Assembly (NCBI GenBank): GCA_937870985.1 | Contig: CALMXF010000234.1 | Coordinates: forward strand, 1-35,242 | Length of the DNA: 35,242 nt | Source: an uncultured Chloroflexota bacterium | GTDB taxonomy: Bacteria > Chloroflexota > Chloroflexia > Thermomicrobiales > CFX8 | Direction: 5' to 3' | Part shown: positions 15,726 to 24,468 of the stretch, one piece after another | Position numbering within the stretch: position 1 is the first letter of the stretch | Layout of the letters: each line of letters starts with the position of its first letter | Position numbers and translations under genes: made by a program | The notes under the pieces: generated by a model | The model's database searches: none | Seen by the model: only the letters and a program-made list of their open reading frames with translations | What the model was told of the DNA's origin: nothing

Positions 15726-17098
15726 CGGACGACTGCTCTGTCGATCGCCTCGTCGAGCGTCGCGGCGCGGATAAGATCCAGGCCGGCAGGTGGCCGCACG
15801 AGGCCGCGGCCCACGGTCGCTGGAATGAGCGCCTTGCTGAACCCCAGCTTTGATGCCTCCTGCAACCGCCGCTCGAGTTGGCCGACAGACCGGAGCTCAC
15901 CTGCCAGCCCCACCTCTCCGATTGTCACCAGGCGTGGATCGACGCGCGTCTCGCGATAGCTCGATGCGATCGCGAGGGCTACTCCCAGGTCTGCCGCCGG
16001 CTCGCCCAGCCTCATGCCCCCAACGACGTTGACAAACACATCCTGGTCGGCCAGAGCCAGCCCGACGCGTCGGGACAGAACGGCAACAAGCATCTGCATT
16101 CGACTCAGATCGATCCCGTTGGCCGTGCGACGGGCGTTGCCGAACGCGCTTGCGCTCGTCAGACCCTGCACTTCGACCAGAATCGGCCGCGTTCCTTCCA
16201 TCGTCACGACCACGGTCGAGCCCGCCGCGTTTCCCGGTCGCTCTTCGAGAAACGCCTCACTGGGGTTGCGGACCTCACGCATCCCCTGCTCGACCATCTC
16301 GAACACCCCGACCTCATCGGTCGGGCCAAAGCGATTCTTAACCGCCCGCAGGATGCGGTACTGGTGAAAACGGTCGCCTTCGAGGTAGAGCACTGCGTCG
16401 ACCATGTGCTCGAGCACGCGCGGCCCGGCAATCGACCCTTCCTTGGTCACATGGCCAACGAGAAAGACCGCGACGTCGCGCGGCTTGGCGTAGCTCACCA
16501 GTCGGGAGGCGCACTCCCGAACCTGGCTGACGCTGCCGGCCGCAGAGCTGATCTCTGGTGTGAAGACGGTCTGGATTGAGTCGATGATGACAACAACCGG
16601 GCCGAGCTGCTCCGCCGCGCCGATGATGTCGTCGATGTTCGTCTCGGAGAGGACATAGAGATGATCGATGCCAATGCCGACGCGCTCGGCGCGAAGCTTC
16701 ACCTGTTGCGCCGACTCCTCGGCGGTCACGTAGAGTACCGATTCTCCGCTGGCCGACAGTTCAGCCGCTGCTTGCAGGAGTAATGTCGACTTCCCGATCC
16801 CGGGGTCCCCACCAACCAACACGAGTGAGCCGGGCACAACCCCGCCTCCGAGGACGCGGGAAAACTCTTCGGTCGGCAATGGCCGGCGTTTCAGATTCGC
16901 GCTCGGCACGGAAGACAACGGCTGCGGCTGTGCGGCTGACGGCGGTCGCGCTGCGCTGCCTGGCCCTGTCGTTGCTGGTCGGGCCTCCATCGTCTCGACC
17001 AGCGAACCCCATGCCCCACAGTCGGGACAACGACCGTAGTAGCTCGCGCTCTCCCGTCCACACTGCTGGCAGATGTACTTCGTTCGTGGCCTGGCCAA
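15722..17098 (-). CDS. radA: DNA repair protein RadA (Sms)
   Basis: The 458-residue RadA has an N-terminal zinc finger (CQQCG...CPDCGAW), a RecA-like ATPase with GDPGIGKST (Lys103), the RadA-specific KNRFG motif (VKNRFGPTDEVGVFEM), and a C-terminal Lon-protease-like domain. RadA is a helicase-like motor that assists branch migration during recombinational repair. Start TTG 17098 has GAGGG 9 nt upstream. It follows clpC by 82 nt with a hairpin in between, an order also seen in Firmicutes. Confidence 0.96.
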   Translation of the reverse strand: MARPRTKYICQQCGRESASYYGRCPDCGAWGSLVETMEARPATTGPGSAARPPSAAQPQPLSSVPSANLKRRPLPTEEFSRVLGGGVVPGSLVLVGGDPGIGKSTLLLQAAAELSASGESVLYVTAEESAQQVKLRAERVGIGIDHLYVLSETNIDDIIGAAEQLGPVVVIIDSIQTVFTPEISSAAGSVSQVRECASRLVSYAKPRDVAVFLVGHVTKEGSIAGPRVLEHMVDAVLYLEGDRFHQYRILRAVKNRFGPTDEVGVFEMVEQGMREVRNPSEAFLEERPGNAAGSTVVVTMEGTRPILVEVQGLTSASAFGNARRTANGIDLSRMQMLVAVLSRRVGLALADQDVFVNVVGGMRLGEPAADLGVALAIASSYRETRVDPRLVTIGEVGLAGELRSVGQLERRLQEASKLGFSKALIPATVGRGLVRPPAGLDLIRAATLDEAIDRAVVR

Positions 17099-17122
17099 TG
17101 CTCACAGCCCTCGCACGAGCAA

Positions 17123-17148
17123 GCACGGAGGTTTATTCACCCCCGTGC
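17123..17148 (-). terminator. Intercistronic hairpin between clpC and radA (possible attenuator)
   Basis: On the minus strand GCACGGGGG, loop TGAATAAA, CCTCCGTGC forms a 9-bp stem with one G-U pair. No U-run follows, so it may lower read-through or protect the clpC mRNA end rather than terminate fully. Confidence 0.45.
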
Positions 17149-17180
17149 TGCGCGATCCACGATATTCTTCGGCCCTTGCG

Positions 17181-19631
17181 TCAGACAGCCGCTAACGCGG
17201 GAGCAGGCTCGATCTTCAGCAGATCCTCTTCGACGTCCACCACGATCGTAATTCCGGGCTTGTATCGACCGTCAAGAAGACCTTCCGCGAGAGGATCTTC
17301 GATCAGATTCTGGATGATGCGCCGGAGCGGGCGTGCGCCATACTGTCGATCGTAGCCACGATCGCCAAGGAAGTCCTGTGCGCCGGTGGTGACATCCAGC
17401 GTGATCGACTGCTCGGCCAGCTGAGTCTTGATCCGTTTCAGCTCCAGCTCAACGATCTCGCGGATCTGCTCGGTCGAGAGCGCATGGAAGACGATGACGC
17501 CGTCGATGCGGTTCAAGAATTCAGGGCGGAACGTGCGCTTCAGTTGATCTGTAACACGCTCTCGCATGCGGTCGTAATCCTGCTGCGCCTTCTTGGCCCC
17601 GTCGGCCGACGTCGCGAACCCGAACTGCTTGTCGGTCGTGATCTGCTCGGCGCCGATGTTGGAGGTCATGATGATAATCGTGTTGCGAAAGTCCACTCGA
17701 CGGCCCTTGGCATCCGCCAGGTTACCGTCCTCGAGGATCTGCAAGAGCATATTGAACGCATCAGGGTGCGCCTTCTCGATCTCGTCGAGCAGGATCACCG
17801 AGTAGCTCTTTCGCCGGACCGACTCGGTCAGCTGTCCGCCTTCTTCATAGCCGACATAGCCCGGAGGCGCTCCGACGAGCCGCGAGACAGTGTGCCGCTC
17901 CATGAACTCACTCATATCGATCTTGATGAGCGCGTCGTCAGAGCCGAACATGAACTCGGCAAGTGCGCGAGCCAACAATGACTTACCAACACCCGTGGGG
18001 CCGAGGAAGATGAACGACCCGATCGGGCGACGAGGATCCTTCAGGCCGGCCCGCGCTCTCCGCACGGCCTTCGCCATCATGGAAATTGCCTCGTCCTGGC
18101 CGATAATTCGCTCATGCAGGGCGGCTTCCATGTGCAGGAGCCGCTCAGACTCCTCAGCCGCCAACCGCGTCAGCGGTATGCCGGTCCACATCGAAACGAC
18201 TTGTGCGATGTCCTCCTCGGTCACCTCGGGACTATCGCTGCCCTGCTCCTCTTTCCAGTCCTTCTCCAGCTCGGCAATACGCATCCGCAACTTGCGTTCA
18301 CGGTCGCGCAATTCTGCCGCGAGCTCGAACTCCTGCCCTGAGACCGCGGCGTCAAGCTCACGCTGGAGGCTTTCCATGCCGCGCATCGCTTCCTTCAGGC
18401 TCGGTGGAGAGGCAGAACGATACATCCGCACTCGCGACGAGGCTTCGTCGATCAGATCGATCGCCTTGTCGGGCATGAACCGGTCTGTGACGTAGCGAGC
18501 AGCCAGCTGGGCGGCCGACTCCAGCGCGGCGTCTGTGATCTTGAGCTTGTGGTGTTCTTCGTATCGTTCGCGGATCCCGTGCAGGATCGCGACGGTCTCC
18601 TCGGTCGTCGGTTCTGGCACCTGGATCGGCTGAAACCGGCGTTCGAGTGCCGCGTCACGCTCGATGTACTTGCGATATTCGTCGAGTGTCGTCGCGCCGA
18701 TCGTTTGCACCTCGCCCCGAGACAGCGCGGGCTTGAGGATATTCGCGGCATCAACCGCGCCCTCGGCGGCGCCAGCGCCAACGAGCGTGTGCAGCTCATC
18801 GATGAAGAGAATCGCGCCGGTCTCCTTGACTTCGCCGACGATCTTCTTCAAGCGCTCTTCGAACTCGCCACGATATTTCGTTCCAGCGACGAGCGCGCCG
18901 ATATCGAGCGCGACCACACGCTTGTTCTGAAGCGGTTCGGGGACGTCGCCGCTAATGATCCGCTGGGCCAGGCCCTCAACAATTGCGGTCTTGCCAACGC
19001 CCGGCTCACCAATGAGCGCGGGATTGTTCTTCGTCCGGCGCGAGAGGATCTGCATCACGCGCTCGATCTCATTCTGGCGCCCGATGATCGGATCCAGCTT
19101 CGATTGGCGCGCGGCCTCGGTCAGGTCGAAGCCCAGGGCATCAAGATAGGGCGTCTTCGTCGTCTGCTTGGTCTGCTGATACCCGGCATTCTGGCTGACG
19201 ACTTGCATCACCTGGGCACGCACCTTCTCCAGGTTGACGCCGAGACTTTCGAGCACGCCGGCGGCGATGCCCTCGCCTTCGCGGACGAGACCGAGGAGCA
19301 GATGCTCGGTGCCGATGTAGTGATGGTTCAGTCTGCGGGCCTCATCGACGGCAAGCTCAATGACCTTCTTCGCGCGAGGCGTGAGGCCGATCTCGCCCAT
19401 AATGACGGTCTCGCCACGGCCGATGATGAACTCGACCGCCGACCGTACCTTTGGCAACTGGACACCCATGTTGCTTAGGACACGCGCGGCGACACCGTCA
19501 CCCTCGCGGACCAGGCCAAGCAGGAGATGCTCAGTGCCGATGTAATTGTGGTTAAAGCGCTGGGCCTCCTCCTGTGCCAACGTCAGGACCTTGCGCGCGC
19601 GCTCTGTGAACTTCTCGAATTTGTCTGCCAT
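17181..19631 (-). CDS. clpC: ATP-dependent Clp protease ATP-binding subunit ClpC
   Basis: The 816-residue Hsp100 unfoldase has two N-terminal Clp_N repeats ([14 protein letters not shown] occurs twice), a first AAA+ domain with GEPGVGKT (Lys214), a middle domain containing the UVR-like segment [24 protein letters not shown] that marks ClpC rather than ClpA or ClpB, and a second AAA+ domain with GPTGVGKS (Lys550). It feeds unfolded proteins to the ClpP peptidase; clpP is not in the window. ATG 19631 has GGAG 8 nt upstream. Confidence 0.97.
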   Translation of the reverse strand: MADKFEKFTERARKVLTLAQEEAQRFNHNYIGTEHLLLGLVREGDGVAARVLSNMGVQLPKVRSAVEFIIGRGETVIMGEIGLTPRAKKVIELAVDEARRLNHHYIGTEHLLLGLVREGEGIAAGVLESLGVNLEKVRAQVMQVVSQNAGYQQTKQTTKTPYLDALGFDLTEAARQSKLDPIIGRQNEIERVMQILSRRTKNNPALIGEPGVGKTAIVEGLAQRIISGDVPEPLQNKRVVALDIGALVAGTKYRGEFEERLKKIVGEVKETGAILFIDELHTLVGAGAAEGAVDAANILKPALSRGEVQTIGATTLDEYRKYIERDAALERRFQPIQVPEPTTEETVAILHGIRERYEEHHKLKITDAALESAAQLAARYVTDRFMPDKAIDLIDEASSRVRMYRSASPPSLKEAMRGMESLQRELDAAVSGQEFELAAELRDRERKLRMRIAELEKDWKEEQGSDSPEVTEEDIAQVVSMWTGIPLTRLAAEESERLLHMEAALHERIIGQDEAISMMAKAVRRARAGLKDPRRPIGSFIFLGPTGVGKSLLARALAEFMFGSDDALIKIDMSEFMERHTVSRLVGAPPGYVGYEEGGQLTESVRRKSYSVILLDEIEKAHPDAFNMLLQILEDGNLADAKGRRVDFRNTIIIMTSNIGAEQITTDKQFGFATSADGAKKAQQDYDRMRERVTDQLKRTFRPEFLNRIDGVIVFHALSTEQIREIVELELKRIKTQLAEQSITLDVTTGAQDFLGDRGYDRQYGARPLRRIIQNLIEDPLAEGLLDGRYKPGITIVVDVEEDLLKIEPAPALAAV

Positions 19632-19721
19632 GTGATTGTCTCCGACGATCGGGCGCGATCGGCGCGCCGAATTCCGACGCTCGTCGCGGCAACGCTCGCA
19701 CTAGCGTAGTTACCTGCAACG

Positions 19722-19750
19722 AGCCTACTGCTGGACACCGGACGATGCAA
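19722..19750 (-). promoter_or_regulatory. Possible clpC promoter
   Basis: On the minus strand TTGCAT (19750-19745), a 17-nt spacer and TAGGCT (19727-19722) about 90 nt upstream of clpC. A weak HAIR-like match (CTTGCAT-N7-TGTCCAG, 9 of 14) covers 19731-19751. Confidence 0.4.
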
Positions 19751-19752
19751 GT

Positions 19753-19772
19753 CCCCGGCCAGCGAGCCGGGG
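19753..19772 (-). terminator. Hairpin downstream of the S1 gene (second of two)
   Basis: CCCCGGC / GCCGGGG, a perfect 7-bp stem with a 6-nt loop. It follows the hairpin at 19799-19825 in the direction of S1 transcription. There is no U-run. Confidence 0.45.
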
Positions 19773-19798
19773 TAGGGTAGCCCGGCAGTAAGTCAGAT

Positions 19799-19825
19799 GC
19801 GACCGGCCCAGATTGGGCCGGCCGC
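19799..19825 (-). terminator. Hairpin downstream of the S1 gene (first of two)
   Basis: On the minus strand an 11-bp stem, GCGGCCGGCCC / GGGCCGGTCGC with one G-U pair and loop AATCT, begins about 50 nt after the stop codon. The following bases are not U-rich. Confidence 0.6.
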
Positions 19826-19873
19826 GTCTTGAAGTGAGGTACATGTTCTGGCGAATCGGGAGCTAAGGGACGC

Positions 19874-21370
19874 CTAGCTTGACGAATCTCCGGGCTCGCC
19901 ATCGGTGGCGGTGGAATCGCCGCCTTCATCGTTCGATGCGGATTCATCCGCGGCGGCCGCCTCGGCAAATGCCTGCGACAGCGCCAACCCTGCCGCGGTC
20001 TGCGGCTCTTCGTCATCCTCCAGCACAACCGCTGCAGCCAGCGGAGCCGAGGATTCCTCAGTTTCCTCAACTTCGGGAGACGGCTCCCGTTCGATACGCT
20101 GTGCGGGCACGCCATCCTCATCTGGCTCGACCTCGAGTGCCAGAAGCTGATGCTTGAGCTCGACAGCCTCAGCGCCGAGCGCCTCTTCGACTTCTTCGTC
20201 GGTGGCCTCAAGCGCGCGTCGGAGACTCAGGCCCATCCTGCGTCGCTGCGGATCGATTCGGATGATCCGCACGAGGAGGTCCTGACCTTCATGAACGAGC
20301 TGACGTGGGTGGCTGATCCGGAGATCGGAGAGTTCCGACACGTGGACCAGGCCCTCAATGCCGTCTTCGATCCGCGCGAACGCTCCGAAGTTGGCAAGCT
20401 GCGTGACCGTGCCGATCACAAGCTGGTTGACTTCATACTTGGCCGCGACCCGGCTCCATGGCTCAGCCTGGGTTCGCTTGATCGACAGAGCGATCTTCTT
20501 CTCGTCGGCGTTGATGCCGAGCACGAAGACGTCGATCTCCTGCCCGATGTGCAACACCTCGCTCGGGTGGCGCACGCGGCTCCAGGACAGTTCCGACAGG
20601 TGAACGAGTCCGTCCGCGCCCCCGACATCGACGAAAGCGCCGAAGTCGCAAATGCTGGACACTCGTCCGCGCCGGACTTCGCCCTCGCGGAGATCCTGGA
20701 TCAGCTTCTCCTTCATCACATCACGCCGCTCCTGGAGCGCTTGCCGCTCTGACAGGATCAGCCGGTTGCGATGTCGGTTGATCTCGATGATCTTAAGCTG
20801 CAGCTTCGAGCCGATGAGGCGAGCCATATCGGCCTGCTTCTGCGCATCGTCGCCACCGCGAATCTCGGTGACCTGCGAGGCAGGCACGAAGCCGCGCACG
20901 CCGTCGAGGTTCACCAGCAGACCGCCCTTGTTGTAGTTCACGACCTCGGCGTCGATAACGTCGCCGGCCTCGAACTGCTCCTGGAGAATCCGCCAGCTCT
21001 TCTCCTGGCGAGCGCGATCGATCGATACGACCGCGTGACCCTCCTGGTTTTCGGGCTGCACTACGAACACGAGGACGCTGCCGCCTACTACGAGTGCGCT
21101 GCGCTCGTCATCGCCCAACGTCGAAGACTCGCGAGACGGGATCACTCCCTCGGACTTCGATCCGATATCGACGAGGATTTCCTCGCGATCGAGGTGCATG
21201 ATCGTGCCCTCGAGCACGTCGCCATACTTCAAAGTATGGTAATCATGCGTCGGATCCGCCAGGAGCTGTTCCATCAACGCGCGTCCGGCGTCGTCGATGC
21301 TGCTTTCCGGGTCAAGATCCACGGTCCCCTGCATGATGGGGGTGGATCCTTCGTTTTCGGTACGTTCCAT
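19874..21370 (-). CDS. S1 RNA-binding domain protein (ribosomal protein S1-like)
   Basis: The 498-residue protein contains four S1 domains (about 49-118, 135-208, 229-298, 315-385); the last two carry the strong FGAF...GLVHVSEL signature. An acidic, low-complexity tail of about 110 residues (388-498) ends the protein. S1 proteins bind mRNA on the 30S subunit; a four-domain form with an acidic tail is shorter than the six-domain proteobacterial S1 and closer to those of Gram-positive bacteria. I chose ATG 21370; the open frame to 21505 runs through the probable promoter. It may share a stress-linked region with clpC but has its own promoter. Confidence 0.9.
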   Translation of the reverse strand: MERTENEGSTPIMQGTVDLDPESSIDDAGRALMEQLLADPTHDYHTLKYGDVLEGTIMHLDREEILVDIGSKSEGVIPSRESSTLGDDERSALVVGGSVLVFVVQPENQEGHAVVSIDRARQEKSWRILQEQFEAGDVIDAEVVNYNKGGLLVNLDGVRGFVPASQVTEIRGGDDAQKQADMARLIGSKLQLKIIEINRHRNRLILSERQALQERRDVMKEKLIQDLREGEVRRGRVSSICDFGAFVDVGGADGLVHLSELSWSRVRHPSEVLHIGQEIDVFVLGINADEKKIALSIKRTQAEPWSRVAAKYEVNQLVIGTVTQLANFGAFARIEDGIEGLVHVSELSDLRISHPRQLVHEGQDLLVRIIRIDPQRRRMGLSLRRALEATDEEVEEALGAEAVELKHQLLALEVEPDEDGVPAQRIEREPSPEVEETEESSAPLAAAVVLEDDEEPQTAAGLALSQAFAEAAAADESASNDEGGDSTATDGEPGDSSS

Positions 21371-21448
21371 ATACCATCCCTGCGCGTAAGATTTGCCAAC
21401 AGTCGGCAGGCCGAAAGACGGCCCGACGCCGTCAGCGAAGCGCACCCT

Positions 21449-21478
21449 AGTATAGTGCCTGAGACGCCATGCATGCAA
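21449..21478 (-). promoter_or_regulatory. Promoter of the S1 gene
   Basis: On the minus strand TTGCAT (21478-21473), an 18-nt spacer and TATACT (21454-21449). It implies a leader of about 70 nt, which contains an inverted repeat (GTCGG...CCGAC, with an inner GCCG/CGGC). Confidence 0.65.
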
Positions 21479-21555
21479 CGGGAAAGCGGAAAAATCAGGG
21501 GACAATCCACTTAGAAAGATGCGCAGGCGCGAGCCGCTCGCTCCTTGCCGCTCGC

Positions 21556-22068
21556 TCAGACCTGAATCAGCCGAGCCTGCACCTCATCCCGCACATCGAG
21601 CGTGCCCCAGGTCGCCGCCGGCGCCCACCGTGGCTGCGTTGGCGAGCCCGGATTGATCATCCAGAGTCCATCAACGAGCTCGATGACCGGTCGGTGGCTA
21701 TGGCCATACACGACCCAATCGACGATCCCGCGCATCCGATCGACCGCGCGTACTCGGGCGGTCATCCGCGTTATGCCACTTGGGTCGTGGCCGTGGACCA
21801 GACCGATCGTGTGGGGCCCACACCGAAACAGCCGCTCCAACGGCAGCGTCGCCATCAGGCCGGAACCGTCATCGTCGCTGTTCCCTTGAACCGCGTATAC
21901 CGGCGCCAACGTCGTCAGATACTCAAGCACCCACGGCCGGCTGATATCTCCCGCATGGAAGATCAGGTCACACCGAGCGAGTCCATCAATGAGCGAATCC
22001 GGCAACGATCGCGAGCGAAGCAGATGTGTATCCGCGATCAACCCGATTTGAGCTGGAAACGGGAGCAT
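21556..22068 (-). CDS. Metallophosphoesterase, YfcE/MJ0936 family
   Basis: The 170-residue protein carries the calcineurin-like motifs in order: GLIADTH (Asp13, His15), HAGDIS, GNSDD, VHGHD and GHSHRP, all binding the two-metal centre. Small enzymes of this family hydrolyse phosphodiesters; no physiological substrate is evident. ATG 22068 begins 1 nt after the stop of the aldolase gene, so the two are almost certainly coupled. A start at 22119 would lie inside that gene. Confidence 0.9.
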   Translation of the reverse strand: MLPFPAQIGLIADTHLLRSRSLPDSLIDGLARCDLIFHAGDISRPWVLEYLTTLAPVYAVQGNSDDDGSGLMATLPLERLFRCGPHTIGLVHGHDPSGITRMTARVRAVDRMRGIVDWVVYGHSHRPVIELVDGLWMINPGSPTQPRWAPAATWGTLDVRDEVQARLIQV

Positions 22069-22069
22069 T

Positions 22070-22972
22070 TCAAACGCGGGCAAGCAGCCCGGCCTGCTCG
22101 AAGATCCGCTGAATCTCAAAACGCTCTGCGTCTGTCGCCGGTAGCAGCGGTGGACGCGGATCGCCGGTCTCCAACCCCACGAGAGCCATGGCAGCCTTCA
22201 GGCCTGCAATGCCAAAACGGGTCGTCACGGCGGCGTTCGGCGCAAGCAGGTTGAACTGCGCCCGGCGCGCGGCCTCGTGGTTCCCGGCCTCGAATAGCTC
22301 ACGCAACTCAACGCAAGCTGCCGGCACGACGTCGGCCAACGCGAGGATGCCGCCCTTGGCGCCCAGGCAGAGCGCCGGGTACAGAAAGTTCGCGGACCCG
22401 GCCAGCACGGCAAACTCATCGTCGGCGCCAGCAACCATCTCAGCAAACTTCACCGCATTGCCAGCGCTATCCTTGACGCCGACGATGTTTGGATGCGCAG
22501 AGAGCATCGACACCGTCGACGCGGGAAGATCCACGCCGGTGTAGGCGGTCATGATGTAGACGACAATCGGGATTGGCGAGGCATCGGCGACTGCGTAATA
22601 GTGTCGCTTGTAGGCCTCCGCGTCGTACCGCGGCCGGTAGTAGTGCGGTGTGACGACAAGCGCAAAGTCCGCGCCGAGCTCAGCCGCAGAACGAGTCAGA
22701 CGGATCGTCGCTCTTGTCGATTCGACGCCAGTGCCGGCCAGCACGAGCTTCCGACCACCGATCGTCCTCGTCGCTGTGTCGATCAGGCGTAGCTTCTCGT
22801 CCTCGTCCAGCAGCGCAGACTCGCCATTCGACCCCATGACAACAATGCCATCGAGCGGGCTGTTTGCGTACCACTCGACATTCTTCGCGTAGTTGTCGAG
22901 ATCAAGCTCGCCATCTGCGCCATAGAGCGCCGCGATTGGCGCGAGAACACCACCGAGTGGCCGAGTTGCCAT
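22070..22972 (-). CDS. Dihydrodipicolinate synthase/N-acetylneuraminate lyase family aldolase
   Basis: The 300-residue protein is a DapA-superfamily TIM barrel with a GSNGES phosphate/carboxylate-binding loop (normally GTTGE), the Schiff-base Lys167 (VGVKDSAGN) and a catalytic-Tyr strand VVYIMTAYTG. The GSNGE loop and the lack of the typical VYNVP sequence suggest a 4-hydroxy-2-oxoglutarate or other keto-acid aldolase rather than lysine-pathway DapA, but the substrate is not certain. GGAGGG lies 8 nt before the ATG. It is the third gene of the corA-ligase-aldolase-phosphoesterase string. Confidence 0.88.
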   Translation of the reverse strand: MATRPLGGVLAPIAALYGADGELDLDNYAKNVEWYANSPLDGIVVMGSNGESALLDEDEKLRLIDTATRTIGGRKLVLAGTGVESTRATIRLTRSAAELGADFALVVTPHYYRPRYDAEAYKRHYYAVADASPIPIVVYIMTAYTGVDLPASTVSMLSAHPNIVGVKDSAGNAVKFAEMVAGADDEFAVLAGSANFLYPALCLGAKGGILALADVVPAACVELRELFEAGNHEAARRAQFNLLAPNAAVTTRFGIAGLKAAMALVGLETGDPRPPLLPATDAERFEIQRIFEQAGLLARV

Positions 22973-23019
22973 GTCCCTGTCCCTCCAGATAGCGGCACGT
23001 CGCTCCGCGATCAGCCCAT

Positions 23020-24468
23020 TTAACCTGACTCCGAGGATACCCCGTCATCTGCCGGACGAGTAGCCGCAAGTGATTCGAGCGCGATGATCCCGCCGGCAAC
23101 GATCCAGAACAGCGCGACCGTGTGAGAGAACTGGGGATTGAAAAAGTAGTGATCGACGAATGCCACCGCCAGCAGGGCCAGAAACGCGGCTTCCAGGCCC
23201 AGCAGAACATCTACGTCCGGCCCTCTGCGTCCGACAACGCCCCGCAACCCGCGCCATGCAACGACCGCCACAATGATGAGAAACACACTGAGCCCAATCA
23301 CCCCGATTCGTTCGCCGATCAAGAGATAGACGCTGGAAACGCCCGTCTGCTGGTTGACCGATGGCGCGTCGCCGAACCCGACTCCAATCCATGGATGCCT
23401 GCGAATGATGTCCCAGGCGTTCTGATACTCCCGCAGGCGCAACTTGGTCGCGGGATCCTGTGCGGTAAATCCCTGCCACAGCCGGTTGACAAAGCCACCC
23501 CCGAACCCAAGCGTAATGACCGCTGCGGCCATCAGCCCGAGTGGCGCGATCAACCAGCGGCGTCGAAACAACAGGACAAACCCGACACCAAACGCCGCTC
23601 CGACCCAGGCGCCCCGCGAGTAAGTCAGCAGAAGCGCCGCGCCGGTCAGCGCCGTCACGCTGCCGGCCAACCAGCCCGGAATCGCGCGACTTGGCGTGAG
23701 CGTCTGAGTCATCGCCAGCAAAAAGCCAACCATCATCATCCCGCCGAACGCATTCGGATCGACGCTCGTGCCGGTCGCCCGCATCGCCCGAGCCGGATTG
23801 TCCTCGATGTAACGGACGATATCCGCCGCCGGATACCCATACGGCACGAGGCGGCCGAGGATGCGGAGCGTCACGAATGGCCCACCTGCGTAGAGAATCA
23901 GGGCGATCCCTGCTGCAATGCCCGACCCAACGATCAGCAGCACGACGAGCAGCCGACCGTCGCTCGGCGAGCGGATCAACTGGCGGACCAGATAGAACGT
24001 GGCAATCGCGAGGACAAAACGGCCGAAGTCGTGGACGGTCTGGGTCGTGTAGTTTCGACCAAGCCCAAGCAAGAACGCGAGCACAGTAATCCCGACCAGA
24101 AGCGCCACCAGCGCCTCGGGCCATCCAATTGCGAGGCTCACCCGGCGATCCAACGCTGCGATAGCGACGCCGGCAACAAGGAAATACGCCAGCGCAAGCT
24201 CAAGGAGCGTCGGCGTGATCGGACCGCCGATCGGGACGACGGCAAACGGCACGACGTAGATGACGACAAGCACTCCGGCTAGCCCGACCCAGATACTGCG
24301 GAGCATGACCAGCGCAACTGCCGGCAGGATCGCAAAGATCGCGGCGAACGGCAGGCCGGCAACCACAACCATTCCGCCGGCCAGTGCCCCGACGGCAACC
24401 GCGAGCATCGCCAACACTGTCGTGGGCAGTGGTTCGCGCCGGGCAATCGGCTCCCGGCTCAGATCCAT
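23020..24468 (-). CDS. O-antigen ligase/polymerase-like membrane protein (Wzy_C family)
   Basis: The 482-residue protein has about twelve hydrophobic segments, the family landmarks TSVDPNAFGGMM near residue 240 and LLTYSRGAWVGAAFG near residue 287, and a large outside loop containing HPWIGVGFG. WaaL/Wzy-type proteins join or polymerise lipid-linked glycans at the outer face of the membrane. In an organism of this type a role in exopolysaccharide or wall glycan assembly is more likely than LPS ligation. Its start overlaps the corA stop by 10 nt. Confidence 0.88.
   Translation of the reverse strand: MDLSREPIARREPLPTTVLAMLAVAVGALAGGMVVVAGLPFAAIFAILPAVALVMLRSIWVGLAGVLVVIYVVPFAVVPIGGPITPTLLELALAYFLVAGVAIAALDRRVSLAIGWPEALVALLVGITVLAFLLGLGRNYTTQTVHDFGRFVLAIATFYLVRQLIRSPSDGRLLVVLLIVGSGIAAGIALILYAGGPFVTLRILGRLVPYGYPAADIVRYIEDNPARAMRATGTSVDPNAFGGMMMVGFLLAMTQTLTPSRAIPGWLAGSVTALTGAALLLTYSRGAWVGAAFGVGFVLLFRRRWLIAPLGLMAAAVITLGFGGGFVNRLWQGFTAQDPATKLRLREYQNAWDIIRRHPWIGVGFGDAPSVNQQTGVSSVYLLIGERIGVIGLSVFLIIVAVVAWRGLRGVVGRRGPDVDVLLGLEAAFLALLAVAFVDHYFFNPQFSHTVALFWIVAGGIIALESLAATRPADDGVSSESG

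Noticed and set aside
21371-21505. Longer start of the S1 protein at 21505
   Set aside because: The frame includes a good promoter (21449-21478) and is not protein-like; ATG 21370 fits better.
21533-21557. 11-bp direct repeat GCCGCTCGCTC with 3-bp spacing
   Set aside because: Only two copies at the end of the phosphoesterase gene; too little to call a repeat array or operator.
23045-24282. Long frames on both strands over the O-antigen ligase
   Set aside because: Highly charged shadows of a membrane-protein gene whose own motifs are clear.
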